A DNA stretch of 37,830 nucleotides from an uncultured Prevotellaceae bacterium (GCA_900322135.1 ONYP01000057.1:1-37830), one strand, 5' to 3'; shown: positions 14,458 through 22,800, counted from the first letter of the stretch. Numbers and translations: made by a program. The notes: generated by a model from the sequence alone, not told the origin.

Positions 14458-17400
14458 TTATTATTTTCTTAATTTCACCCAAGTCATTCAATTCAAAGTC
14501 CACCCCGTCTACAAGAGCCTTAAATTGAGTGTGAAGCATCAAGATACCTGGGCGGAAAACTTCAGATGCTCTAAACGCGCCATTTATCTGTTTGACTTCT
14601 GTACCAGGTCTTGCATCTTGATGATGAACCAACGAAATGCGCCCATAAGATCTACTACCTGACATAAAAGAATTCAAACCTGTCACTTTATATAGTCGTT
14701 TTTGCAATTCCTGAAGATTTGAATTCCAGATTTCATCAGGGTTGTTCTCATACAAGAGAACCATTGTGCCGATTTTCAATTGATATTTCAAACTACACCC
14801 ATTATTGACCTCGGGAACCAATTGCCTTTTCTCTTCAGCGTTCTGTCCACTCCTTCGGTAGAAATTGGCTGCTATGATGTTACTGATGAGTTCAAATGTC
14901 CGTTTCTCCCTACCGCGCTCATCACAGCCAACATAAATTGCCATCATGTAGTTGCGGTCGTTCTGCACATGGAACTGCCGTTTGTACTCATGTCGAGACT
15001 TGTCGCGATGCTGACGGATGTTGATAGGCCTGGTCACTGAGTTGGCAAATATCCTCACTTTCTTGATGGGGATTTGCTTCGGCTCATTCATCCAGATTGT
15101 CGCTTCGACCGCCGCTTTGAGGCTGCCATGAGTGGCAATGGCATCTTTTACCTTCTGCTTTACTACTTCATCAACAATCTTATCGATGTCCTTGGCCTCG
15201 AGCATGTCGAGGCTCTTGCGGACAACATAGCGGATGTCACCGTCACGCTCTATAGCACCATAATAGGTGTCGTTGTGAAGCGAACCACGGGCGGTATCAC
15301 CCTGGATGTAGTTGTCGCCACCTTTCTTCTTGGTATGCTTGGGCATGTTGTCCTTGGCGTAATGTGCAACAAGGAGTTCATCCTGGATGTGCTTGATATC
15401 GGCAACAAATGTGGGCCACGGCTTCTCAAATTGGGGTTTATTGCCCTTGCCCAGATGATAGTTGTCCTCGTCCTGATAGAACCGGGCCAATTTGTCGTAT
15501 TGCACCTTGTCAATGCAGGCGATGGTGATTGCATCAATGCAGTGATGAACATGATTGACACGCTCCTTGGCGGTATATTCGTCCTGTATGCCCCACATCT
15601 TGCGGAAGTCTGATGTAGCGATGCCCTTGACGATATAGACCTTGTCGAAGACAGATTTCAGGTACATGCGGGCATAGCGAGAGATGACACTGATATCCGT
15701 CCCCTGACGGCGGGAGAAGCCCTCGGGCACCTCGGTCATCGTGAATCGCCTGTACTTGCCCCTCCAATAATCGCGCTCCAACGACAACAGATGGCGGCGG
15801 CGAATGATACTGTCCTTCTCCTCTTTGGTGGCAGCCCTACTGCCCTTGAGTTTGCGAATGCGCTTGCTCAGTTCTTCGGCACGCTCATTCCAGTGCTCAA
15901 TGCGCTGCAGCATGGCTTCGTAGTAGGGCAACGCTGTGGGCAGTTTAGTCTTTTTGGTCTTGCGGTTATAAGCGCTCTCGCACAGCGTCAAGTTCATCTT
16001 GGTGCTATCACCACCTGCACTCTGGGGAACAGTGTGCTCGATATCATACTTGGGATTAGAGCACAAGAAATCAGAAATCCCGATTTGATTGCCTGTATAG
16101 ATACAGATGTGATTCTGCTCTTCCCATAACTGATACTTGAGGATGTCGTTATCGGTGGGATTCTCGATGTGGGCATCTTCCTGAATCCTCTTCCTGATTT
16201 CCTCTCTGTTTTTCTCCTGTTGGCGTTGCCACTGCTGAATCGCCCATCGGCGGTTAGCATCGTTGAGATCCCTTGAGAACTCGATGTGGACCTTGGTATC
16301 CTTGTCAATATAACCCTGAGCCAACAATAAGTTAACCACCTTGCGCAATCGGAACATAGAACGCATAGCCATCGGGTTCCTCACACTGCTGATGCGGGGC
16401 GAGCCCAACTGGTAGATGCCGTCATCACCAGGGGCCACATGTGGGTACTGCTCCATCATTGACGGGTGGTAGAGTTTCTGCAGGCTCTTTTCATCAAAAT
16501 CATATCCTGAATATTCGCTTTTCAAATAATCCTTGAAATAGACCTCCAAGGGGCGCTCATCATTTTTATTGCCATACTCCAATAAAGCCTCAACAGCAGC
16601 ATTGATGGCCTTCTCGTGTTCGTCGTCATGCCTCATGAAAAAAGAGGGCAGCACCTCGTCCAGATTGGCCAAAAAGACGGCCTGGGAATAAATCAGGCCA
16701 TAGTCCTTGAGGAATGGCAGAATTTTGCGGATGGCCTTGAGGCTAAGTGAAGCATAGTCATTAGGCATTGAGATGTGGGCAAATTTCTCGGCATCCTCAT
16801 CGCTTAATTGCAGCCGGTCCTTGGCAAACATCTTCAATTTCTCCTCATCGTCAAAGAAGAACAGGGCGTGCCAGACATCATTCATGATTTGGAACGGAGT
16901 TTTCCCCTCGGCAAGTGTATAAACCTCACATGCCCCTTCCAACCAATTCTCACCGAAGATTTCCACGAGTTGAGCAGTTACCGTGCTGATGGGAACAGGA
17001 GTATCCATCTGATAGTTGAACTGGTAGGGCTTGTCGTCTTTGTCACGGAAGTACATATATTTTCCCTTGCCAGCGAGTTTCTTGGCGATATCCTCAAAAT
17101 TAAAGGAGTGTTTGCTTTTCCGGTACTTCTTGAAAAGAGGCAAGATGATAGCCTTTTCATCACCCGACAAATAGCGCAGATCGGCATCGGCGGGCGTCTT
17201 GATTTTGATGTTGTTCAAGAAACTGTAAAGACGGAATTCCTCAAACAAGGGATGTGATGCCGGACAACGCGCTTTACCTTTCTCGAAAGCGCAGGTGCCG
17301 ACAGTGCCCTTCTGCGATTTCAGCGGGCGCTGGAAAAAGATGGCTCTCCTAAGATTGTCGACCAAATCCTCAGACAGTTGCTGCTTCTCGCATATAGCAT

Positions 17401-18064
17401 TGAATTCTTTCAGGTAATGCTCGTTGCGTGCGGTATAACGGCTCCTTATCTTCTCGCCAGACTGATAGAGACGATAGAAGTATTCGCCCAAATACTCACA
17501 CCCCGCATCCTGCATCTCGGCAGTCAGGCTGCTGATACCTTCACTGACGGCACCGTCTGATGCCTTTGTCGTCTCTTTCCTGTTGCTTAGGAAACCTCGA
17601 CGCTGATTAAGATGATACAGTGCTCGGCCCAAAATATATCGTTGTGTCAAGTTAGACAAATCCAATTGTTGTGTCAAACAGATATGCCTGAACTGGTATG
17701 GATTCACATTATTCTTATCCTCAGTGCGCTGCCATGCCAGGAATTCTTCATCATGAGGGTAAATACCATTCAGACGCCAATCTCGTAATTGCTCAGTGTC
17801 AACGGGAGGGCACAAACGATTCTGTTCCAATACCGTGAGCAGGCGTATTTTCCTCACTTTGCGCCGCCAATAATGTTTACGCAAAGCCCTGTGTTCGGTG
17901 CGTTCGGCTGCCTTAGAAGATTCAATACCTTTTTCTATTTTTACTCCTTCGGTAAAAATGTTTGTTCCTTTGTGCAATAATTTAATTTCACCGTTGTCAT
18001 TCTTTTCTATAATCGCCCATCCAAGGCTATTTGTTCCGGTGTCAATTCCTAATATTTTTTCCAT
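14450..18064 (-). CDS. cas9: CRISPR-associated endonuclease Cas9, type II-C, compact (1204 aa)
   Basis: RNA-guided DNA endonuclease. Domains in order: RuvC-I with D8 (LGIDTGTNSLGWAI), an arginine-rich bridge helix (about 52-80: TEHRALRKHYWRRKVRKIR), a recognition lobe (about 85-585), RuvC-II with E595 (VHIEFSRDL), HNH with H677 (YDIEHTVPQSAGG), C654 and N691/N700, RuvC-III with H841 and D844 (VNHVHHCIDAITIA), and a C-terminal wedge and PAM-interacting part (about 900-1204). Every catalytic residue is present, so both DNA strands should be cut. Many Bacteroidales Cas9 proteins are near 1400 residues, so this one is short. The PAM cannot be read from the sequence. GC content looks lower than in the flanking core genes. 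The start codon lies about 85 bp from the divergent tracrRNA start. No clear cas9 promoter was found in that gap. Confidence 0.98.
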   Translation of the reverse strand: MEKILGIDTGTNSLGWAIIEKNDNGEIKLLHKGTNIFTEGVKIEKGIESSKAAERTEHRALRKHYWRRKVRKIRLLTVLEQNRLCPPVDTEQLRDWRLNGIYPHDEEFLAWQRTEDKNNVNPYQFRHICLTQQLDLSNLTQRYILGRALYHLNQRRGFLSNRKETTKASDGAVSEGISSLTAEMQDAGCEYLGEYFYRLYQSGEKIRSRYTARNEHYLKEFNAICEKQQLSEDLVDNLRRAIFFQRPLKSQKGTVGTCAFEKGKARCPASHPLFEEFRLYSFLNNIKIKTPADADLRYLSGDEKAIILPLFKKYRKSKHSFNFEDIAKKLAGKGKYMYFRDKDDKPYQFNYQMDTPVPISTVTAQLVEIFGENWLEGACEVYTLAEGKTPFQIMNDVWHALFFFDDEEKLKMFAKDRLQLSDEDAEKFAHISMPNDYASLSLKAIRKILPFLKDYGLIYSQAVFLANLDEVLPSFFMRHDDEHEKAINAAVEALLEYGNKNDERPLEVYFKDYLKSEYSGYDFDEKSLQKLYHPSMMEQYPHVAPGDDGIYQLGSPRISSVRNPMAMRSMFRLRKVVNLLLAQGYIDKDTKVHIEFSRDLNDANRRWAIQQWQRQQEKNREEIRKRIQEDAHIENPTDNDILKYQLWEEQNHICIYTGNQIGISDFLCSNPKYDIEHTVPQSAGGDSTKMNLTLCESAYNRKTKKTKLPTALPYYEAMLQRIEHWNERAEELSKRIRKLKGSRAATKEEKDSIIRRRHLLSLERDYWRGKYRRFTMTEVPEGFSRRQGTDISVISRYARMYLKSVFDKVYIVKGIATSDFRKMWGIQDEYTAKERVNHVHHCIDAITIACIDKVQYDKLARFYQDEDNYHLGKGNKPQFEKPWPTFVADIKHIQDELLVAHYAKDNMPKHTKKKGGDNYIQGDTARGSLHNDTYYGAIERDGDIRYVVRKSLDMLEAKDIDKIVDEVVKQKVKDAIATHGSLKAAVEATIWMNEPKQIPIKKVRIFANSVTRPINIRQHRDKSRHEYKRQFHVQNDRNYMMAIYVGCDERGREKRTFELISNIIAANFYRRSGQNAEEKRQLVPEVNNGCSLKYQLKIGTMVLLYENNPDEIWNSNLQELQKRLYKVTGLNSFMSGSRSYGRISLVHHQDARPGTEVKQINGAFRASEVFRPGILMLHTQFKALVDGVDFELNDLGEIKKIIND

Positions 18065-18111
18065 AAAGTGATAATTTATCTGTTAAATTTCGGTAAATTT
18101 ACTCCAATTAC

Positions 18112-18142
18112 TTGATTCTGCAAAATAATAGTTATAATTTTG
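18112..18142 (+). promoter_or_regulatory. tracrRNA promoter
   Basis: TTG at 18112-18114, a 20-bp spacer and TAATTTTG at 18135-18142 give a full consensus promoter pointing away from cas9. Transcription should begin near 18148, just before the anti-repeat. Confidence 0.85.
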
Positions 18143-18147
18143 TGCCC

Positions 18148-18229
18148 ATAAGATTCCTACATCTTATCACAATAAGGCCATCATGGCCGAAGGGTAAAAC
18201 CTATACTCCCGCTTCGGTGGGAGTTTTTT
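18148..18229 (+). ncRNA. tracrRNA
   Basis: About 80 nt with every expected part. The anti-repeat (about 18152-18173) contains ATTCCTACATC, which pairs with GATGTAGGAA of the crRNA repeat, and CACAAT, which pairs with its 5' GUUGUG. A four-base internal bulge (TTAT) separates the two helices. A nexus hairpin GGCC-ATCAT-GGCC follows (18176-18188). The 3' end is a Rho-independent terminator, ACTCCCGC-TTCG-GTGGGAGT (18205-18224) with a UUCG tetraloop and six T. The start is inferred from the promoter. Confidence 0.92.
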
Positions 18230-18570
18230 ATTTATCCAATGTAAGGAAAAACTATGGTTTGTTGTTGAGGTGTTGTAACTTTTTATCAGGAGTGCGGCAG
18301 CCTGTCAGTTTAATCCGTTAAAACCGTTGGCAGTTCTTGTGGCAGCAGCGGGGTTGGTATATCAATGCTTTCAGAAGAATCAGAAGAATCAGACGATTCA
18401 GTTGTTTTTTGTCCGTTTTGGTTGGGCGGGCGTGAAATACCTGAAAAGTGATGAATTCGTTTCATTGGCCGACAAAAAAGCGGGAAGCGGATGCCAGTTA
18501 ATAAAGATTTGCATTATCTTTGCAGATAATATAAATGATATAGATCTTTCAGAACTAAAATTCAAAGGAT
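18230..18570. other. Gap between the tracrRNA and the Ntn hydrolase
   Basis: This 341-bp stretch contains a 9-bp periodic repeat (18371-18401) and a -7 box TATCTTTG (18515-18522), 49 bp before the next gene and without a matching -33 TTG. No gene is recognised. Confidence 0.5.
18371..18401. repeat. TCAGAAGAA 9-bp tandem repeat
   Basis: TCAGAAGAA at 18371 and 18380, TCAGACGAT at 18389 and a partial TCAG at 18398: three and a half units at an exact 9-bp period in intergenic DNA. Confidence 0.75.
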
Positions 18571-19704
18571 ATGAAGAGAAGATTGTTGATGGCCCTGGTG
18601 GCTGTGCTGGGCGTGATAATAGCGGCTGATGCGTGCACATCGGCCATCGTGAGCGGCAAACTGACGGCCAACGGGCGTCCGCTGATGTGGAAGAACCGCG
18701 ACACCAACGACCTGAACAACCGCGTGGAACGCATCAAGGGGCACGACGGACTGATGGAGTTTGTGGCGCTGTTCGACGCTCGCGACCTGCGGGACACGGC
18801 GGCGTGGATGGGATTCAACGAGGCGGGATTTGCCATCATGAACACGGCGTCCTATAACCTGAACGGCAACGACGGCGTGAAGAACATGGACCGCGAGGGC
18901 GAACTGATGCGCTACGCGCTGGAACGCTGCAAGACAGTGGACGACTTTGAGCAGTTGCTGAAGACGCGGCCCAAGCCGCTGGGCGTGGAGGCCAACTTCG
19001 GCGTGATCGACGCGCAGGGCAACGGTGCCTACTTTGAGACGGGCAACTACAGATATGTGAAATTTGACCTTGCCGACGCCCCCGAGGGCATCCTAACGCG
19101 CACCAACTACAGCTACAGCGGCGCGAAGGACAAGGGCATGGGCTATGTGCGCGAGAAGAACGAGAAATCGCTGCTGGCACCGCACATCGCCGCGCAGGAC
19201 ATCACGCCGGCGGTGTTCACCGAGGAACTGTCGCGCACATTCTACAACTCGCTCATCGGCAAGGACTACACGCGCAGCGGCGACACATGGATTGTGGACC
19301 AGGACTTCATCCCGCGCCGCATCTCGAGCGCCAGCGTGGTGATTGAGGGCATCGTGCCGGGCGAGAATCCGCGCCTGACGACGATGTGGATTGCCCTGGG
19401 CTATCCCCCCTGTGCCGAGGTGTATGCCGTGTGGGTGGGCGAAGACGGTGTGGCACCCGAACTGACGGGCACAACGGCCGAGAACCACTCGGTGCAGTGC
19501 GACAAGGTGAACAAGCGCAAGGAGGAGGTCTTTCCTGTGGTGCGCGGCAACGGCAAGCAGTACCTGAACCTGTCGAAACTCTATAACAACGAGGGCACGG
19601 GTTATTGCCAGACGCTGACGCTGAAGAACCGCCAGGCCTACAAACGCGGCTACGAGGAAATCGCCCGCCGCCGCGCGATGTACGCCAAGAAAAAGAAAAA
19701 ATAA
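18571..19704 (+). CDS. Exported Ntn-type hydrolase (choloylglycine hydrolase / C45-like)
   Basis: The 377-residue protein opens with a signal peptide (MKRRLLMALVAVLGVIIA) whose cut site would leave C22 (ADACTSAIVSGK) at or near the new N-terminus. That is the cysteine nucleophile position of Ntn hydrolases. The following PLMWKNRDTND is the characteristic strand and turn of the family, and MGFNEAGFAIMNTASYN and ANFGVIDAQGNGAYFE continue the alpha-beta-beta-alpha core. Family members cleave amide bonds such as conjugated bile acids, penicillins or acyl-amino acids. The substrate cannot be told here, and choloylglycine hydrolase in the strict sense is only one option. The C-terminus is very basic (AKKKKK). 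The gene appears to be alone. Confidence 0.8.
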   Translation: MKRRLLMALVAVLGVIIAADACTSAIVSGKLTANGRPLMWKNRDTNDLNNRVERIKGHDGLMEFVALFDARDLRDTAAWMGFNEAGFAIMNTASYNLNGNDGVKNMDREGELMRYALERCKTVDDFEQLLKTRPKPLGVEANFGVIDAQGNGAYFETGNYRYVKFDLADAPEGILTRTNYSYSGAKDKGMGYVREKNEKSLLAPHIAAQDITPAVFTEELSRTFYNSLIGKDYTRSGDTWIVDQDFIPRRISSASVVIEGIVPGENPRLTTMWIALGYPPCAEVYAVWVGEDGVAPELTGTTAENHSVQCDKVNKRKEEVFPVVRGNGKQYLNLSKLYNNEGTGYCQTLTLKNRQAYKRGYEEIARRRAMYAKKKKK

Positions 19705-19751
19705 AGCAACGGTTCAAACAACAGTGTTTTTCAAACAACTTGAACTATAAT

Positions 19752-19829
19752 GAACAACTTGAACAACATTATTAATCATATATAATCCTCGTTGTTTGGG
19801 TTGTTCCAAGTTGTTCATGTTGCTTGAGA
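19752..19829. repeat. Inverted GTTGTTC-rich repeats with about 9-bp spacing
   Basis: GAACAACTTGAACAAC (19752-19767) and GTTGTTCCAAGTTGTTC (19800-19816) form a 16-bp stem with one bulged base around a 32-nt AT-rich loop. Within the right arm GTTG recurs at 19791, 19800, 19810 and 19819. The structure follows the Ntn hydrolase and may end its transcript, though no T-run follows. Confidence 0.7.
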
Positions 19830-19841
19830 TAAAGTGAAGTG

Positions 19842-20263
19842 ATGAGGTTTGATGGAGGTAAAGTGACGGCAGGGGCCTATATGCGGCACCTGGGGGCCAT
19901 GTTCCTGGCCGAGAACTGGCTGTGGCTGGTGCTGCCTGTGGCGGTGTGCGCCGTGCTGGCCATCTGGGTGGATGTGCGCTTTGTCATCGTGGCGATGATG
20001 GTGGTGCTGATGGTGCTGCCCATGCTGCTGGCCCTGCTCTACTTCTACTACGGCTTCTCGCCCGAGGCCCGGTGGTCCATCATGGAGAAACAGGTGGACC
20101 TGACCGACCGTGGGACAATGTACTCAATATCATCGAAAAGGATGATGTGTGGCTGCTGATGTTGAGCGGCGGCAGGCGTTACACCTGCCTGATGCTGCCG
20201 TCATCAGTTATAGATCCAGACATCGCGCAACGCCTTAGGGAGCTCGTCACGCAGGTCCATTAA
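19842..20263 (+). pseudogene. Small membrane protein, YcxB-like, with a frameshift
   Basis: ATG at 19842 gives MRFDGGKVTAGAYMRHLGAM, then two membrane segments (LWLVLPVAVCAVLAIWV and FVIVAMMVVLMVLPMLLALL) and GFSPEARWSIMEKQVDLTD. Near 20110-20118 the frame moves: the original one ends at 20159 after a short unrelated tail. The neighbouring frame continues naturally with DNVLNIIEKDDVWLLMLSG and YTCLMLPSSVIDPDIAQRL and stops at 20263. One missing base would restore a protein of about 140 residues. Two helices followed by a small beta domain ending in LPxS suggest a YcxB-like protein of unknown function. The last 60 bp overlap the 3' end of the convergent HU/SPOR gene. Confidence 0.65.
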
Positions 20264-21157
20264 GGTGTTATAGTCGTCGCTGCGAGCGACATAGACACAC
20301 ATCATGCCCTTGTAGTCAAGCAACTTCATCGAGGGCACCAACTGAGGATACTTGTTCTTGAAAGCGTCCAGCTCATGATTGTTGCGCAGTGTGGCGATGA
20401 CCATGTAGTAATGGCCCTTGTCGTTGCCCACACTGGCAATGGTGGGCGACTGCGACTGCTCGACAGGGGTGATGGGCTGTGCCGACACGCCGGGCTCGAC
20501 GGTGACACCGAGCTGCGCCGAGCGCGGAGCAGTCACCGTGGGTGCCATGCTGGCCAACTGCTGGTTGCTGCGGTCGACAACGATGGGGGTCGTGAGCATC
20601 ACGCCCATGCCGATGAGCACAGCCACCGAAGCGGCAATCTGGGCAGCCTTGCGCGAGAACAGGTTGCGGCCCTGAGGCACGATAGCGGCACGGGGCTCTT
20701 CAACCTCCTGCACGGCACGCTGCTGCTCGAGAGCGGCAACCGTCTTGATCGACAGGTCATCGAGACCGTAAAACTGGTCGCAACCGTCGGCACGGAAGAA
20801 CGGCACAAACTCGGTTATGCGTTCCTGGACACGGCGGAAGTAACCCAGCCTGCCCATCGACACCTCGCAGTCCTTCGCAAGTTGCTGACGGAAAGAAGTC
20901 ACGCTGTCGGCAATGAAACGCATAGCCTCATCATAGGTTAACCCCTCGCGCCGCATGAGCGACTGAGCCAGCAAGCCGTCGTTGTGGGTGACGCTGGCGT
21001 TGAAGCCGACGGTGCGGCAAGGCCGATGCATCGTCATGCTGTCCTCGTCGTAACGGGCTGGACTATAATTGGCTATGAACGCGCCCCAACCGGGAATAGC
21101 CACACAGTCGTGGCGCGTCATCAGGAATTCTATATGTTCTGAAATTGAATACATCAT
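20204..21157 (-). CDS. Membrane-anchored HU-CCDC81 / SPOR domain protein
   Basis: Bacteroidetes proteins of this design have a cytoplasmic N-terminus of two HU-like domains and a periplasmic SPOR domain that binds denuded peptidoglycan at division sites. Here residues 1-70 give ISEHIEFLMTRHDCVAIPG and GAFIANYSPARY, and 70-130 the second domain with MGRLGYFRRVQE. A single membrane helix spans about 171-193 (AAQIAASVAVLIGMGVMLTT). A Ser/Pro/Thr-rich linker follows, and the SPOR domain covers 248-317 (YYMVIATLRNNHELDAFK and MMCVYVARSDD). The 317 residues look complete. The start MMYS lies only 2 nt after a -7 box, so the mRNA appears leaderless. The 3' end overlaps the convergent gene by 60 bp. 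Confidence 0.9.
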   Translation of the reverse strand: MMYSISEHIEFLMTRHDCVAIPGWGAFIANYSPARYDEDSMTMHRPCRTVGFNASVTHNDGLLAQSLMRREGLTYDEAMRFIADSVTSFRQQLAKDCEVSMGRLGYFRRVQERITEFVPFFRADGCDQFYGLDDLSIKTVAALEQQRAVQEVEEPRAAIVPQGRNLFSRKAAQIAASVAVLIGMGVMLTTPIVVDRSNQQLASMAPTVTAPRSAQLGVTVEPGVSAQPITPVEQSQSPTIASVGNDKGHYYMVIATLRNNHELDAFKNKYPQLVPSMKLLDYKGMMCVYVARSDDYNTLMDLRDELPKALRDVWIYN

Positions 21158-21159
21158 AG

Positions 21160-21189
21160 CAAAGGTACTGCTTTAGGCTGGACGGGCAA
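21160..21189 (-). promoter_or_regulatory. Promoter directly abutting the HU/SPOR start codon
   Basis: On the minus strand TTG (21189-21187), 19 bp, TACCTTTG (21167-21160), then CT and ATGATG. A start 4-7 nt after the box falls inside the tandem ATG codons, so no room remains for a ribosome binding site. Confidence 0.7.
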
Positions 21190-21281
21190 AATTTTGGGCG
21201 CTAAAAGTTATTAACAAGTCTAGTTCCTGAAGCAGTTGCGGGTGGGTATCCACCCAGGGCAAGAGCAGCACGCCCCCTGCC

Positions 21282-21866
21282 TCACGACGGCAGAGCGAAG
21301 ACGAGCCGGTAGGCCTCGGCCTTGCGCTCCAACGGCAGCGGATAAGCCCGCGAGGTAGACGGCATGCGCCACAGGGTGAAGCAATGGGTGCCGACGGTGC
21401 AGTCCACGGGACGGCCGATGGGCGGCACTTCGATACCGGCCTGGGCAGCGATGACGCCGGTGGCCTTCTCGCCGGTGGTGATGACATGGGTAATCGTGGG
21501 ATGGAGATCGAGCAACGCCGCGAGGTCGATGGGCTCGACAATCTCGAGGAACTTGTCGCTGGCATTGTCCTTGAGGCGGCGCACGGCCATCGCCGTGTCC
21601 CACAGGGCGATGTGCTCACGGTCGAGCAGGGCCTTGATGGCATCGAGATCAAAACAGCGCAAGCGGCTGTCCCACAAGGCATCACGGTCATTCATGAAGA
21701 TAACACCCATCACGCGCCAGAAGTCATTGATGCGGTTAGGATAGAAAAAAGGCATGGACCACCGCTCGGGCTTGGGGGGAAATGTGCCGAGGAAGAGATA
21801 GCGGGCCCCGTCGGGGACATAGGGCGGCCAAGGATGGCGCTCGATGGGCTGTTGAATGTCGTTCAT
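21282..21866 (-). CDS. Uracil-DNA-glycosylase-fold protein, HDG/family 6-like
   Basis: A base-excision repair glycosylase by fold. The 194 residues begin MNDIQQPIERHPWPPYVPDG. The core reads ARYLFLGTFPPKPERW, which replaces the GxDPxx active-site loop of classical UDG. MPFFYPNRINDFWRVMG is the aromatic and N-rich stretch typical of the hypoxanthine-DNA glycosylase branch, followed by a second loop LWRMPSTSRAY near the C-terminus. Members remove deaminated bases such as hypoxanthine or uracil; which one applies here is not determined. The gene stands alone between the HU/SPOR gene and the divergent export lipoprotein. The 125 bp downstream of it contain only the HU/SPOR promoter and no gene. 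Confidence 0.8.
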   Translation of the reverse strand: MNDIQQPIERHPWPPYVPDGARYLFLGTFPPKPERWSMPFFYPNRINDFWRVMGVIFMNDRDALWDSRLRCFDLDAIKALLDREHIALWDTAMAVRRLKDNASDKFLEIVEPIDLAALLDLHPTITHVITTGEKATGVIAAQAGIEVPPIGRPVDCTVGTHCFTLWRMPSTSRAYPLPLERKAEAYRLVFALPS

Positions 21867-21987
21867 GATGCAAAGAAAGCGAAAAAACGCGCATCGGCAT
21901 CGTGTTTTTACCGAAAAAAAACGCGATTATTGCAATTTTTACTATCTTTGCAGGTTAGAAGAACAACAACATTAAAAAATAATGCAT

Positions 21988-22800
21988 ATGAAAATCGGTA
22001 AATTTCTACTCTTGATGGCCATTGCGCTATCGTTTGTCGCCTGTAAGAGCCCCAAAGAGGTGCCCTACATGACCAACATCGACCAGATGCCACCTGAATT
22101 AATTGCCGCTTCTGCTCAGGCCGGTGACTTCTCCATGAAGATTGGTGACCTGTTGCACATCACCGTGTCGGGCTCTAACGCCGACGCCGTGAAGCCCTTC
22201 AACAAGATCAGGTATATCTCCGATGTGAGCGGCGGTAGCCTTACCTACAGCGTGGGTGACGCTACAACAATGTTCTATCTGGTTGACAAGGATGGCAACA
22301 TCGACTTCCCCGTGCTTGGCAAGCTGCATATCTTGGGTATGACCAAGACCCAGGTTGAACAGTATGTCACTTCACTGATTTACCCGCGCTATCTCACCGA
22401 GATGCCCAATGTGGAATGCCGCATCCAGAACTTCCGCGTCTACTGCATCGGTGATTTCAACGCTCCTGGTGTAATCCAAGCCAGCAACGGACGCCTGAAC
22501 CTCATCGAGGCCATCGCCATGTGCCATGACCTCACCCTGCAGGGCCGCCGCGACAACATCTTGCTTGTCCGCACCCACCCCAACGGCCAACGCACGACAA
22601 CGCGCTTCAACATTAACGACGCAAACTTCATCGCGAAGCCTGAGTTTGAGTTGCAGCAGAATGACATCCTGTATGTCCAGCCCAACGAATCCAAGGCCCG
22701 CTTGTCATGGTCATCGCCTCCCCAGCTTGCATTTGGTATCAGCCTGATGGGTACTGCGATGTCTATCATCACATTCATCACTGTGCTGGCCAACAAATAA
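21988..22800 (+). CDS. Wza-like polysaccharide export lipoprotein
   Basis: An outer-membrane export channel subunit of the poly-export/SLBB family. From the second ATG at 21988 it has 270 residues; the ATG at 21982 is also possible. The signal peptide MKIGKFLLLMAIALSFVAC ends in a lipobox with C19. The poly-export domain has FSMKIGDLLHITVSGSN, then VDKDGNIDFPVLGKLHILG. The soluble-ligand-binding (SLBB) part contains FRVYCIGDFNAPGVIQASNG and NLIEAIAMCHDLTLQGRRDN. A hydrophobic helix ends the protein (AFGISLMGTAMSIITFITVL), as expected for insertion in the outer membrane. No tyrosine kinase (wzc) or glycosyltransferase is adjacent; clpB follows. A -7 box TATCTTTG lies at 21943-21950, without a well-spaced -33. 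Confidence 0.9.
   Translation: MKIGKFLLLMAIALSFVACKSPKEVPYMTNIDQMPPELIAASAQAGDFSMKIGDLLHITVSGSNADAVKPFNKIRYISDVSGGSLTYSVGDATTMFYLVDKDGNIDFPVLGKLHILGMTKTQVEQYVTSLIYPRYLTEMPNVECRIQNFRVYCIGDFNAPGVIQASNGRLNLIEAIAMCHDLTLQGRRDNILLVRTHPNGQRTTTRFNINDANFIAKPEFELQQNDILYVQPNESKARLSWSSPPQLAFGISLMGTAMSIITFITVLANK

Noticed and set aside
14450-18064. Type II-A or II-B assignment of the CRISPR locus
   Set aside because: There is no csn2 or cas4 gene; cas9-cas1-cas2 directly adjoin the leader, as in type II-C.
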